This document shows, piece after piece, positions 8,108-15,718 of a DNA stretch of 33,443 nucleotides (position 1 is the first letter of the stretch; each line of letters starts with the position of its first letter). The notes beneath the pieces were generated by a model. The model was given only the letters and a program-made list of their open reading frames with translations. It did no database searches and was not told the DNA's origin. The stretch lies in assembly GCA_002371785.1 (NCBI GenBank), contig DFGU01000073.1:1-33443 (forward strand), in the 5' to 3' direction. The translations under genes were made by a program, and so were the position numbers. This stretch comes from Bacteroidales bacterium UBA3742 (GTDB lineage: Bacteria; Bacteroidota; Bacteroidia; Bacteroidales; Paludibacteraceae).

Positions 8108-8878
8108 ATGAAGAGACTGATTTACATCATAGTGTTAGCATGCTTGAGCATGACGTTTACGGGGTGTTATACCCACCGTGCGATAGGTTTTCTACAGGAT
8201 TCGACGAAGTATCATCCGCTGCCGGTATACGACTCGGTACCGTATGAGCCGTATCGTATTCGCGTGAACGATGAGATCATCTATCGATTGATCACCATGG
8301 ACGAGACCTACAGTAAGACAATAGGTAACAACAATGCCAACGTCAGCGGTCAGTACGCCAATTCGTATCGCGTCTATTCGGACGGTACGATTGATCTGCC
8401 GTTCCTGGATCCGGTGAAGGTGCAGGGACTGACGGTAGAGGAGGCGCAGTTGGCGCTAAGGGATGCGTTCCGCGAGATCATCCCGGATGCGGATGTGAAA
8501 CTGGCGCTGTACAACAAGTATTTCTCCGTGATAGGTGATATTCACTCGGGACAGTACTATATCTACAAGGAGAAGATGAATATCTTCCAGGCGCTGGCTA
8601 TGACGGGAGACCTGATGAACTCGGGTGACCGCAAGCACGTACGTATCATCCGTCCGCGGGACAACGGTGAGGAGCCTGAGGTGCTGGAATTTGATATACG
8701 AACCAATACGATCATAGATTCTAAATATTACTATGTCTATCCGAACGACGTGATCTACGTAGCACGAACCAAGGACAGCTTCTACAAGGTGCCGACCTAT
8801 ACCGGCTTCTTGTCGCTGATCACCAGTTCAATGTCGCTGCTCATCTCGGTGCTGACATATGTAGGACAACTATATTAA
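8108..8878 (+). CDS. Wza-type polysaccharide export lipoprotein, second copy
   Basis: The 256-residue protein has the same design as its upstream neighbour. The lipobox is MTFTGC (Cys20). The Poly_export segment includes YEPYRIRVNDEIIYRLIT and DGTIDLPFLDPVKVQGLTVEEA; the SLBB-like segment reads IGDIHSGQYYIYKEKMNIFQALAMTGDL. A C-terminal hydrophobic stretch lies near 234-255. The two copies are clearly paralogous but diverged, which suggests an old duplication and possibly a hetero-oligomeric channel or two export specificities. It follows the first copy by 3 bp and precedes the kinase by 6 bp, so the three genes should form one operon. Confidence 0.83.
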   Translation: MKRLIYIIVLACLSMTFTGCYTHRAIGFLQDSTKYHPLPVYDSVPYEPYRIRVNDEIIYRLITMDETYSKTIGNNNANVSGQYANSYRVYSDGTIDLPFLDPVKVQGLTVEEAQLALRDAFREIIPDADVKLALYNKYFSVIGDIHSGQYYIYKEKMNIFQALAMTGDLMNSGDRKHVRIIRPRDNGEEPEVLEFDIRTNTIIDSKYYYVYPNDVIYVARTKDSFYKVPTYTGFLSLITSSMSLLISVLTYVGQLY

Positions 8879-8884
8879 TACGAT

Positions 8885-11566
8885 ATGGATTCAAACAACG
8901 ATTATACGCACTCCGGTAATAGCAACTACCTGTACGGTAGTGGTCGCCCCTATGGGAATGGGGCGTACGGCAATGCCTATGGTGCTTATGGTAACGGGCA
9001 GTATGCCTATGGAAATGGTCAGTACGGTAACGGCATGTACGGTAATGGCCAGTACGGTAATAGTCAGTATTATGGCAATGGTCAGTACACCAACAACGAC
9101 CAGGACAACGACTCGCAGGAGCAGGCAACGTCGTTCAACCCGATAGAGTGGGTGTTCACGTTCTTGCACTACTGGTATCTGTTTGTCATCTTCCTGGTGA
9201 TCGCGTTGGGACTGGCGATGCTGAAGAACCGTAAGTGGATACCTACGTATATGTCGCAGGGTTCGGTGATCATCAATGAGAACCGTGGCTACGGCGGTGC
9301 TAATTCGCAACTGATGCAGGGATTTGGTCTGGACGGAGGTTATACCAATGTGAACAACCAGGTGCTTATGCTGGGTTCGTACGACCTGATGTGTCGCGTT
9401 GTGGACTCGCTGCCGTTTATGCAGACGGAGTATATCACACAGGGGCGGTTCAAGACCCGAAATCTGTATCGCGATTCGCCTATTCTGATTGAGCAGCACC
9501 GGATGGAAGCGGGTGCCTACAACGACCTATATGAAATCAACTTTGAGGAGGACGGCTCGATGCATATCCTCTCTACGTCGGACGAACACGGCGTGGACGT
9601 GGTGGCACATTATGGTAAACCGGTGAAGACCGGACTGTTTGAGATTACGATCTGGCCTACGGAGTTGATGGTCAACAAGGGTAAGATCTACGTGCGTTTC
9701 CGTTCGCGCGAGTCGCTGGTGGATGAGTTTATGAACCGCGTATCGTTCAACTTTGTGAGCGAGGGTAGTTCGGTGCTGGGTATCTCGCTGACGAGTGAGA
9801 CGCCGCAACGCGACTGCGAGTTTATCGATAAGTTGTCGGAGATATACCTGCTCAAATCCCTGGAGCAGAAGAACGAGGTGGCTGAGAAATCGATCCATTT
9901 CATCAACGAACAATTGGTGGAACTGCAGGATGCCTTGGAGAAGAGCGAGGGTGCGATGACCAATTTCCGCCAGGCCAATAAGTTTGTGGATGTCAACTCG
10001 TATGCCGGACAACTGATGGGACGCGTAGCGAGCTATGACGAGCAGGCTTTGGCGATGCGTCTGCGTGAGACCTATTTCGACTACCTGACCAACTACCTCT
10101 CGACGAATATAGAGAATGGTGCGGTCATAGCTCCGGCTACCTTGGGACTGAACGACCCGATGCTGATGACCCTGGTGCAGCAACTGAACGACCTGCGTGT
10201 GCAGCGCGGAGAGTTGACAGAGAGAAACGTTTACTACGCTAAGTACACCAACGACATAGAGAATGTCAAGGAGGCCATCAACGAGGTAGTATCGACGATG
10301 CGTGCATCGCTCCAGATTGAGAAAGCGGACTTGGAGCGTCGTTACCAGGAGGTGGAGACTGAGATTCAAGGTCTGCCGGAGAAGGAGCTGCAGATGGTAG
10401 CTATCGAGCGTAACTATCGTATTGACGACAATTACTATACGTTCTTCCTGCAAAAACGTGCCGAGGCCGAGATACAGAAAGCCTCGAATACACCGGATAA
10501 TACTGTGCTGGATAAAGCGCGTACGATATCTGTGATGAACGCGAGTGCGAAGAACAAGACGATGACGACGTATCTGCTCATCGGTCTGCTCATCCCGCTG
10601 GTGCTGATCATCCTGAGCGAGTTGCTCAACAACAAGATTCGTTCGCCGAAGGATATATTGAAGATGCGCATGTTCCACCTGATCGGATCGGTACGTCACG
10701 CGCGCAACCAAAACCCGACACTGGTACGTGCCCGACCGAAGTCCAGTTATTCGGAGATGCTACGCTCGATACGTACGCGTATGGAGTTTGTGGTGAAGCG
10801 CAAGGAGAACCTCTTGATCTCCGTCTCTTCGACCGAGTCGGGTGATGGTAAGACCTTCCTGTGCTCCAACTTAGCTGCGCTCTATTCGATGACCGGCAAG
10901 CAGACGCTGCTCATCGACTGTGATATCCGTAAACCGAATATCCACACCAAGTTGGGACTGGAAGACGGACTTGGTCTGACCAACTACCTGATCGGTGACT
11001 GCGAACTGGATGACATCATCATATCGGATACGCCGTTTGGTTTCGACCTGATGCGTGCCGGTACGGTGCCTCCTAATCCGGGCGAGTTGATTCACTCGGA
11101 TAAGATGCGTGATATGTTGACTACGTTGCGCGAACGCTATTCGTATATTGTCATCGATACGTCGCCTATCGGACTGGTGCCGGATGCTTATCCGCTCATC
11201 GATCAATCGGATATCTGTCTGTTCGTGATTCGCTGTATGCAGACCGACAAGGGTCTTTGCCGCCTGACGCTGGAGCAGATGGCCGAGGTGGCTGAGAATC
11301 CGGATAAGATACAGATCGTGCTGTCGGATATTCCGACGGAAGGTCGCTTCGCTTACGGCGGCTATGGTTACGGTTATGGCTATGGTTACGGTGGCTACGG
11401 ATACGGCTACGGAGGCTACGGCTATGGTGGCTACGGCTATGGTAAACGTCGTAAGTCGCGCTTCAAGAAGAACCAGGACGATGCTGCTAAGCAGTATTAC
11501 TATTATCACGATGATGAGGAGGAAGAAGATGAGGGTCAAGAGAATGGTACTAACACGCAAAAATAA
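8885..11566 (+). CDS. Wzc-type polysaccharide co-polymerase / BY-kinase with Tyr-Gly-rich ends
   Basis: The 893-residue protein has an unusual N-terminal extension (residues about 14-69) made of YGNGQ-like repeats. The Wzz chain-length domain follows between two membrane helices (about 92-111 and 559-578), with a periplasmic coiled-coil region between. The cytoplasmic BY-kinase domain has Walker A STESGDGKTF (near 648-657), Walker A' LLIDCDIRKPN (near 674-684) and Walker B YIVIDTSPIG (near 754-763). The C-terminus has the tyrosine cluster expected for autophosphorylation, here as GYGYGGYG repeats (about 823-853, 13 Tyr), then a basic stretch, YYYY and an acidic tail. It should control chain length and export with the Wza-type proteins just upstream. 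Confidence 0.9.
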   Translation: MDSNNDYTHSGNSNYLYGSGRPYGNGAYGNAYGAYGNGQYAYGNGQYGNGMYGNGQYGNSQYYGNGQYTNNDQDNDSQEQATSFNPIEWVFTFLHYWYLFVIFLVIALGLAMLKNRKWIPTYMSQGSVIINENRGYGGANSQLMQGFGLDGGYTNVNNQVLMLGSYDLMCRVVDSLPFMQTEYITQGRFKTRNLYRDSPILIEQHRMEAGAYNDLYEINFEEDGSMHILSTSDEHGVDVVAHYGKPVKTGLFEITIWPTELMVNKGKIYVRFRSRESLVDEFMNRVSFNFVSEGSSVLGISLTSETPQRDCEFIDKLSEIYLLKSLEQKNEVAEKSIHFINEQLVELQDALEKSEGAMTNFRQANKFVDVNSYAGQLMGRVASYDEQALAMRLRETYFDYLTNYLSTNIENGAVIAPATLGLNDPMLMTLVQQLNDLRVQRGELTERNVYYAKYTNDIENVKEAINEVVSTMRASLQIEKADLERRYQEVETEIQGLPEKELQMVAIERNYRIDDNYYTFFLQKRAEAEIQKASNTPDNTVLDKARTISVMNASAKNKTMTTYLLIGLLIPLVLIILSELLNNKIRSPKDILKMRMFHLIGSVRHARNQNPTLVRARPKSSYSEMLRSIRTRMEFVVKRKENLLISVSSTESGDGKTFLCSNLAALYSMTGKQTLLIDCDIRKPNIHTKLGLEDGLGLTNYLIGDCELDDIIISDTPFGFDLMRAGTVPPNPGELIHSDKMRDMLTTLRERYSYIVIDTSPIGLVPDAYPLIDQSDICLFVIRCMQTDKGLCRLTLEQMAEVAENPDKIQIVLSDIPTEGRFAYGGYGYGYGYGYGGYGYGYGGYGYGGYGYGKRRKSRFKKNQDDAAKQYYYYHDDEEEEDEGQENGTNTQK
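8927..9090 (+). repeat. In-frame YGNGQ-coding repeat at the kinase N-terminus
   Basis: Imperfect 15-18 bp units based on TACGGTAATGGCCAG encode (A)YGNGQ and variants. They lie before the first membrane helix and therefore in the cytoplasm. Confidence 0.8.
11353..11443 (+). repeat. In-frame GYGYGGYG-coding repeat at the kinase C-terminus
   Basis: Repeats of GGCTAC/GGTTAT-type codons encode alternating Gly and Tyr, 13 tyrosines in about 31 residues. The codons for Gly and Tyr alternate among synonyms, so the protein pattern is kept more strictly than the DNA. Confidence 0.85.
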
Positions 11567-11572
11567 GTGAAT

Positions 11573-12964
11573 ATGAAGAGAATACTTTTGATACTTTTGG
11601 CAACTTCACTGTATGCAGTGAGCAGTTTTGCCCAGACGCTACATGCCTATGAAGGCAACAAGCACCCGTATAACTTTATGGTCTATATGCCGGAGGGCTA
11701 TCAGCAGGAGAAGGCTGATTTGCCGCTGGTAGTCTTTCTGCACGGAAAGAGCTTGAGCGGTACGGACCTGAATCGTGTACGTAGGTACGGTCCGTTGAGT
11801 GCATTGCAGTACGGCCGCCATATCAATGCGGTTGTTCTGGCTCCGCAGAGTCCCGGTGAGGCGTGGAAGCCTCAGAAGGTAAATGACCTGATCAGTTGGA
11901 CGATTAAGAACTACTCGGTTGATACCACGCGTATCTACGTGATTGGTATGTCGATGGGAGGGTATGGTACGTTGGACTATGTCGGTACGTATCCCAAGCG
12001 TGTGGCTGCGGCTATTGCTATGTGCGGTGGTACAACGCTGACCGACTACTCGAAGATGAAGGATGTACCGCTATGGATCATACATGGTACGGACGATGCT
12101 GCAGTACCGGTGGAGAACTCCGACAAGGTGAACCTGGGTATCCTGGCCGCCGGTGGTTCGGAGCGCTTGACCAAGTATGATCGTCTGGACTCTGTGAACC
12201 ATGCTATGCTGGCCCGTATGTTCTATCTTAACGATACGTACGAGTGGCTCTTCAAGCACTCGAATAAGAAGCGTACACGTCACGAGACCTTTGATGTGCG
12301 TGCGTTGTTACCTTCCGCATACAAGGGGCTGAAATCCGGTTCGGTAAAGATCGATCCGATCACTATTAAGGATGGCAAACGTCCGGAGACGAAGAAAGAG
12401 AAGGAGACCCCTGCAGTAACTCCGGAAGTAAAGAAGGATACGGTAAAGCAGCAGCCTGTTGCTAAGACAGAGGCCGCTGTGCCGCAAGAGAAGCCTGCGC
12501 AGGATAAGGCTGAGGCTGATCGATTGGTAGCGCAAGAGAAAACGGCTCAGGAGAAGGCTGCCCAGGAAAAGGCCGCTCAAGAGAAGGCCGAGGCAGAGCG
12601 TATCGCCCAAGAGAAGGCAGCTAAGGAGAAGGCTGCCCAGGAAAAAGCTGCCAGGGAGAAAGCCGCTAAGGAAAAGGCCGAACGAGAGTTAGCCGCCAAG
12701 AAGAAAGCAGAGGCTGCGGCTAAGAAGAAGGCTGAAGCAGAAGCTGCTGCCAAGAAGAAACAGCAGGAGGAGTTGGCACGCAAGAAGGCAGAGGAAGCCA
12801 AGAAGAAAGCAGAAGCTGCGAGATGGTACACGGTGAAGAATGGCGACAGCCAATGGTCAATCGCCAAGAAGAATAATATTACGATAGATCAACTCCGTAA
12901 GTGGAATAAACTGACCGACAAGTCGGTGATCCATCCGGGACAAAAACTGCGTGTAAAACCCTAG
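11573..12964 (+). CDS. Secreted alpha/beta-hydrolase (esterase-like) fused to a LysM domain
   Basis: From ATG 11573 the product has 463 residues; a GTG six bases upstream is less likely. A signal peptide ends near SSFAQ (residue 21). The esterase/PHB-depolymerase-like domain (about 22-235) has the oxyanion segment VVFLHGKS, nucleophile elbow GMSMGG (Ser127), HGTDDAAVP (Asp175 probable) and SVNHAM (His210). Residues about 270-417 are a Lys/Ala/Glu-rich coiled coil built on AAQEKA and AAKEKA units. A C-terminal LysM domain follows (WYTVKNGDSQWSIAKKNN, 418-463), which should bind peptidoglycan. It follows the kinase gene by 6 bp, so it may act on the exported polymer or its acyl groups; that is inference. 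Its TAG overlaps the opposing gene's stop. Confidence 0.82.
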   Translation: MKRILLILLATSLYAVSSFAQTLHAYEGNKHPYNFMVYMPEGYQQEKADLPLVVFLHGKSLSGTDLNRVRRYGPLSALQYGRHINAVVLAPQSPGEAWKPQKVNDLISWTIKNYSVDTTRIYVIGMSMGGYGTLDYVGTYPKRVAAAIAMCGGTTLTDYSKMKDVPLWIIHGTDDAAVPVENSDKVNLGILAAGGSERLTKYDRLDSVNHAMLARMFYLNDTYEWLFKHSNKKRTRHETFDVRALLPSAYKGLKSGSVKIDPITIKDGKRPETKKEKETPAVTPEVKKDTVKQQPVAKTEAAVPQEKPAQDKAEADRLVAQEKTAQEKAAQEKAAQEKAEAERIAQEKAAKEKAAQEKAAREKAAKEKAERELAAKKKAEAAAKKKAEAEAAAKKKQQEELARKKAEEAKKKAEAARWYTVKNGDSQWSIAKKNNITIDQLRKWNKLTDKSVIHPGQKLRVKP

Positions 12965-14226
12965 ATTTGTTTCAGTCCGACCAGGCGGTCGTAGCGGCTG
13001 CCGAACGGACGATAATAGACGCAGATTGTATAACTGTTCTGCGTTTCCCAATGGCTGCCCTCGCTCATCTGCGTAGTGGCAGCCTTTTTTGTGTTAGGAA
13101 TAAACCAATATTGGTAGTCGTAGCCGCCTTGTTTGAGTAATGCGGTGAGGTAATAGCACTCATGTTCGCTGTCGTAGCTCATCATGTTGCTTCGGTCGAT
13201 TCTATTCTCAAAGACGTCTCCACCTACATAGAATGTGCCGTCCATGCGGAACTTCATAGGTAGCCTCCAGTGAACCCACATATATTCGGCTTCGGTATCT
13301 ACATCTTGGGTGCGCTCGGCATTGACGATGAATTGTCCGTCGGAGTCGAACTCATGGATGTATAGCTCATTGTTGGTGCGCTGCTCATCGGGGAAGAGCA
13401 GGGCATGGTAGGCGCCGTTCATATAGGTAATACGGTCGATATTTGCGCCGGCCAGATACGTGGAGAAACAGTCGAGGTGGCGGTATTCGTTGCCGCCCTC
13501 GAAGATCAGCGCTTGCTGGTTTTGATAGCGGAGCACATCGCCCTGCACAAAAGTGGGCTGACGGAGCGTGACAGAGTTGTCAAGGCGGTTGTTTTGCTCT
13601 ACGACAAGGATGTATTCGTTGGGATCGCGTACGCCCAGTTGCGTCAGATTGACGTCGATGTCCAACTGCTGGAAGCGTCCGTTGATCTCCAGCTGGGTGT
13701 TATAACGTAGGGTAGGCCGGATCTCCGCAAGGGGTTCTACAACCACAAAATCAATCATAGCCACTTGGCGTGACGGATCGTTGTCCTCGTATATGATCAG
13801 TCTGTAGCGTCCACCGGCGGTCAGCTGCATATCCGCGTTGGGGAAATCGAACTGATAGTGGGTATATTCGATGGCGGTATTGATGGAATGCATGTAGTCG
13901 GTAATATCGGCTGTGGTAAAACCGCGCAGGTACTCGGTGCTGTTAATATTGCTGGGCTGGCCGTCATGATTGCAATGAAGGACGGTGTAGGAGTACATGT
14001 GGACATCGTGGCTGAGTTCGTCGAAAGATATATGAAGCGTGTTCTCCGGATCGGATCCGTCGATAAGCCCGTCCTGAAGCACCAGGAACGGACGCTCCAG
14101 GGTAGGGGAACTCACGCGCTCTGCTTTCAGGGTCTTGATATCCGGATCAAACGTGCCGGTATGCACCTGGGCATGTAGCCCGAGCGCAAGCATGAGACAG
14201 TATAAAAAGAGCAGCTTTCGATGCAT
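12961..14226 (-). CDS. Type IX secretion plug protein (DUF5103 family)
   Basis: The 421-residue protein starts at ATG 14226 (MHRKLLFLYC) and has a signal peptide ending near LHAQ. Upstream in-frame codons to 14256 overlap the promoter and are rejected. The N-terminal beta-sandwich region carries family features: ERPFLVLQDG, LHISFDELSHDVHMYSYTVLHCNHD, SEYLRGF-like STEYLRGF, DYMHSINTAIEYTHYQFDFPN and YRLIIYEDND. DUF5103 proteins include the Flavobacterium Plug, which closes the periplasmic side of the SprA translocon when it is not bound by PorV. It is thus a periplasmic T9SS factor and fits the T9SS cargo genes that follow on the same strand. Convergent with the LysM esterase, it shares a CTAG at the stops. 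Confidence 0.82.
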   Translation of the reverse strand: MHRKLLFLYCLMLALGLHAQVHTGTFDPDIKTLKAERVSSPTLERPFLVLQDGLIDGSDPENTLHISFDELSHDVHMYSYTVLHCNHDGQPSNINSTEYLRGFTTADITDYMHSINTAIEYTHYQFDFPNADMQLTAGGRYRLIIYEDNDPSRQVAMIDFVVVEPLAEIRPTLRYNTQLEINGRFQQLDIDVNLTQLGVRDPNEYILVVEQNNRLDNSVTLRQPTFVQGDVLRYQNQQALIFEGGNEYRHLDCFSTYLAGANIDRITYMNGAYHALLFPDEQRTNNELYIHEFDSDGQFIVNAERTQDVDTEAEYMWVHWRLPMKFRMDGTFYVGGDVFENRIDRSNMMSYDSEHECYYLTALLKQGGYDYQYWFIPNTKKAATTQMSEGSHWETQNSYTICVYYRPFGSRYDRLVGLKQI

Positions 14227-14245
14227 AATTATGTGTTTTCGCCTG

Positions 14246-14277
14246 CAAAGGTACAAAAATTATACCATATATACAAA
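14246..14277 (-). promoter_or_regulatory. Bacteroidota-type promoter of the plug gene
   Basis: On the minus strand, TACCTTTG (14246-14253) follows a TTTG (14274-14277) by 20 bp. The ATG at 14226 is about 20 nt downstream of the -7 box. Confidence 0.8.
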
Positions 14278-14292
14278 AAAAATGCAAAAATA

Positions 14293-14324
14293 TTTGCGTA
14301 TGTCAAAAAAAAGCAGTAATTTTG
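14293..14324 (+). promoter_or_regulatory. Bacteroidota-type promoter of tRNA-Thr
   Basis: TTTG at 14293-14296, 20 bp, TAATTTTG at 14317-14324; the tRNA 5' end is at 14336. Confidence 0.8.
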
Positions 14325-14335
14325 CACCCGGTTTC

Positions 14336-14408
<73 letters not shown>

Positions 14409-14410
14409 CA

Positions 14411-14442
14411 AAAGAGGAAGGTAAATGCCTTCCTCTTTTTTG
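14411..14442 (+). terminator. Intrinsic terminator of tRNA-Thr
   Basis: The stem GAGGAAGG/CCTTCCTC (14414-14421 with 14428-14435) is followed by a T run, directly after the tRNA. Confidence 0.85.
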
Positions 14443-14473
14443 TGCAGCGGACTCTCCCGCCTCGGGGTTCTCC

Positions 14474-14533
14474 TCCACTGCGTTTTGTCGATTATTGCAG
14501 CGGGGCAGCAATTTTCGAGTCCGCCCAGTGGCT
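14474..14533 (+). pseudogene. Decayed second tRNA-Thr copy
   Basis: The sequence TCCACTG (14474-14480) could be a 5' acceptor strand. The bases from TTCGAGTCCGCCCAGTGGCT (14514-14533) repeat the 3' end of the intact tRNA-Thr exactly. The 30-odd bases between do not form a D or anticodon arm, and the 5' strand of the T stem is lost, so no functional tRNA is expected. The copy keeps its own terminator. The alternative is a partial tandem duplication that never contained a full gene. Confidence 0.6.
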
Positions 14534-14537
14534 CAGA

Positions 14538-14566
14538 GAGGAAAGTTTAGGCTTTCCTCTTTTTTG
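14538..14566 (+). terminator. Second intrinsic terminator after the tRNA-Thr remnant
   Basis: The stem GAGGAAAG/CTTTCCTC (14538-14545 with 14552-14559) is followed by seven or eight T residues. Confidence 0.8.
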
Positions 14567-14634
14567 TGCAGCGGACTCTCCCGCCTCGGGGGAGAGGCAT
14601 CTTTACAAATAAATTTGCTGATACCTATATATAG

Positions 14635-14658
14635 AAAAAAGAACATCTTACGATGTCC
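14635..14658 (-). terminator. Intrinsic terminator of tRNA-Val
   Basis: On the minus strand the stem GGACATC/GATGTTC with loop GTAA is followed by six T residues, 16 bp after the tRNA 3' end. Confidence 0.85.
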
Positions 14659-14673
14659 TTTTCTCAAATGTTG

Positions 14674-14748
14674 TGGGCGTTTACGGATTCGAACCGCAGA
14701 CCCTCTGCTTGTAAGGCAGATGCTCTAAACCAGCTGAGCTAAACGCCC
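14674..14748 (-). tRNA. tRNA-Val (anticodon TAC)
   Basis: On the minus strand the acceptor is GGGCGTT/AACGCCC with discriminator A. The D stem is GCTC/GAGC, and the anticodon stem CTGCC/GGCAG encloses loop TTACAA with anticodon TAC; the T arm contains GGTTCGAATCC. CCA is not encoded. It is convergent with tRNA-Thr. Confidence 0.93.
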
Positions 14749-14789
14749 GAGAGTTGCCTCAAATGTGCCTTGTTTTTCAAAAGCGAGTG

Positions 14790-14821
14790 CAAAGGTACAG
14801 CTTTTTTTTGACATGTGCAAA
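14790..14821 (-). promoter_or_regulatory. Bacteroidota-type promoter of tRNA-Val
   Basis: On the minus strand TACCTTTG (14790-14797) lies 20 bp from TTTG (14818-14821). Confidence 0.8.
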
Positions 14822-14842
14822 TTTTTTTGCAAAAAAATGCAC
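14815..14842 (-). terminator. Possible terminator after the PAP2 gene
   Basis: GTGCA/TGCAC arms enclose complementary A7 and T7 runs just downstream of the PAP2 stop on the minus strand. It overlaps the -33 box of the tRNA-Val promoter. The AT-rich core makes this a weak call. Confidence 0.4.
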
Positions 14843-14850
14843 TTTACCCC

Positions 14851-15642
14851 TCATTTTTTTTGAAAAAGGCGATAATTGTACCATTTTTTGTCCTGAAAAC
14901 GGTAAAAAATGGCGTATGCGGCGAGTGTGGAGAGTATGCCGACGAGGAGACCGGCAAATACGTCCATCGCAAAATGCTGACTCAGGTAGATGCGGCTGTA
15001 GGCACCTAATGTTGCTGCAAAGAATAGCAGCAACTGGACCGCTAACGCTGTAAGACCGCTATCGCTGTAGGACCGCTTTGCTATATGACCGCTATCGCTG
15101 TAGGACCGCTCCGCTGTATGACCGCTGACGCTATAGGACCGCTCCGCTGTATGACCGCTCGTGCTGTATGACCGCTTTGCTGATAGACTTTTTGTAATCA
15201 GGATGCAGACGGCGAGGGTCATGGCGAAGAAGGAGGTGGTATGTCCGGAGGGGAAGGAGTACCAGAGGTTCATGTGTACGCCGTCTACGAGGGGTAGTTG
15301 GATGTCCGGGAAGTGCTCGGTAAACCAGGTAACGGGTCGCGGGGCATTGACGATATGTTTGCAGACCTGCGTAAGGAGTGTGGAGAGGAGCATGGCGGTA
15401 GAGGCAAAAACGCCGTGTCCGATCTTGGTGAAGAGCAGCAGAACTACGCAGATGACGTAGGGTAGCCACTCGGCGAGGGTGGTATAATACCTATAAAATA
15501 TATCGCGCGCGTGCGTGTGACGGTCGCAGAGCAGCAGGTGGAGTTCGCCCTTAGGGATATAGATAAGCGCTAAGCCTAAGCTCAGTGCGAGCAATAGGCT
15601 TAGCGTTAGAAAAACAGCATTCTGTTTGAACAAGGATTTCAT
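14851..15642 (-). CDS. PAP2-family membrane phosphatase with an 11-residue repeat insert
   Basis: The 263-residue protein has about six membrane helices. All three PAP2 motifs are present: KHIVNAPRP (95-103), FPSGHT (130-135) and SRIYLSQHFAMD (216-227). Such enzymes hydrolyse lipid phosphates, for example undecaprenyl pyrophosphate, PGP or lipid A phosphate; the substrate cannot be told here. Between motifs 2 and 3, residues 156-199 are four copies of an 11-residue unit, (K/E)RSYSxSGHTA, encoded by a 16/17-bp DNA repeat. The insert joins two membrane helices in what should be a cytoplasmic loop that is normally short. The motifs are untouched, so activity is probably kept. The start at 15642 borders an 8-bp repeat. 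Confidence 0.88.
   Translation of the reverse strand: MKSLFKQNAVFLTLSLLLALSLGLALIYIPKGELHLLLCDRHTHARDIFYRYYTTLAEWLPYVICVVLLLFTKIGHGVFASTAMLLSTLLTQVCKHIVNAPRPVTWFTEHFPDIQLPLVDGVHMNLWYSFPSGHTTSFFAMTLAVCILITKSLSAKRSYSTSGHTAERSYSVSGHTAERSYSDSGHIAKRSYSDSGLTALAVQLLLFFAATLGAYSRIYLSQHFAMDVFAGLLVGILSTLAAYAIFYRFQDKKWYNYRLFQKK
15037..15187 (-). repeat. Nine-unit 16/17-bp tandem repeat inside the PAP2 gene
   Basis: On the minus strand each unit is AGCGGTC followed by an hTAyAGC-like heptamer and 2-3 further bases. Through most of the array units of 16 and 17 bp alternate, so two units make 33 bp or 11 codons and the frame is kept. Confidence 0.9.
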
Positions 15643-15690
15643 GAATTCTCTAATTCTCTATTTCTAAAATTCAAAATGAACTAATTCTAT
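15642..15690 (-). repeat. Degenerate 8-bp tandem repeat before the PAP2 gene
   Basis: On the minus strand the units AGAAATAG, AGAATTAG, AGAATTCA lead into the ATG; further AGAATTAG-like units lie upstream. This is the least regular of the junction repeats, and it fills most of the 76-bp gap to the stop of the upstream gene at 15719. Confidence 0.65.
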
Positions 15691-15718
15691 AATTATAGAT
15701 TCACTAATCCGTGATTCA

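Noticed and set aside
14227..14256. N-terminal extension of the plug protein (MYLCRRKHII)
   Set aside because: It would start inside the -7 promoter box at 14246-14253; the ATG at 14226 gives a clean signal peptide.
14411..14728. Open frames running through the tRNA region on the plus strand
   Set aside because: They cross tRNA genes and terminators and have no family features.
15037..15187. CRISPR-like array
   Set aside because: The constant part is about 7 bp and the variable part 9-10 bp, far too short for repeats and spacers. It is in frame within a PAP2 gene and no cas genes are present.
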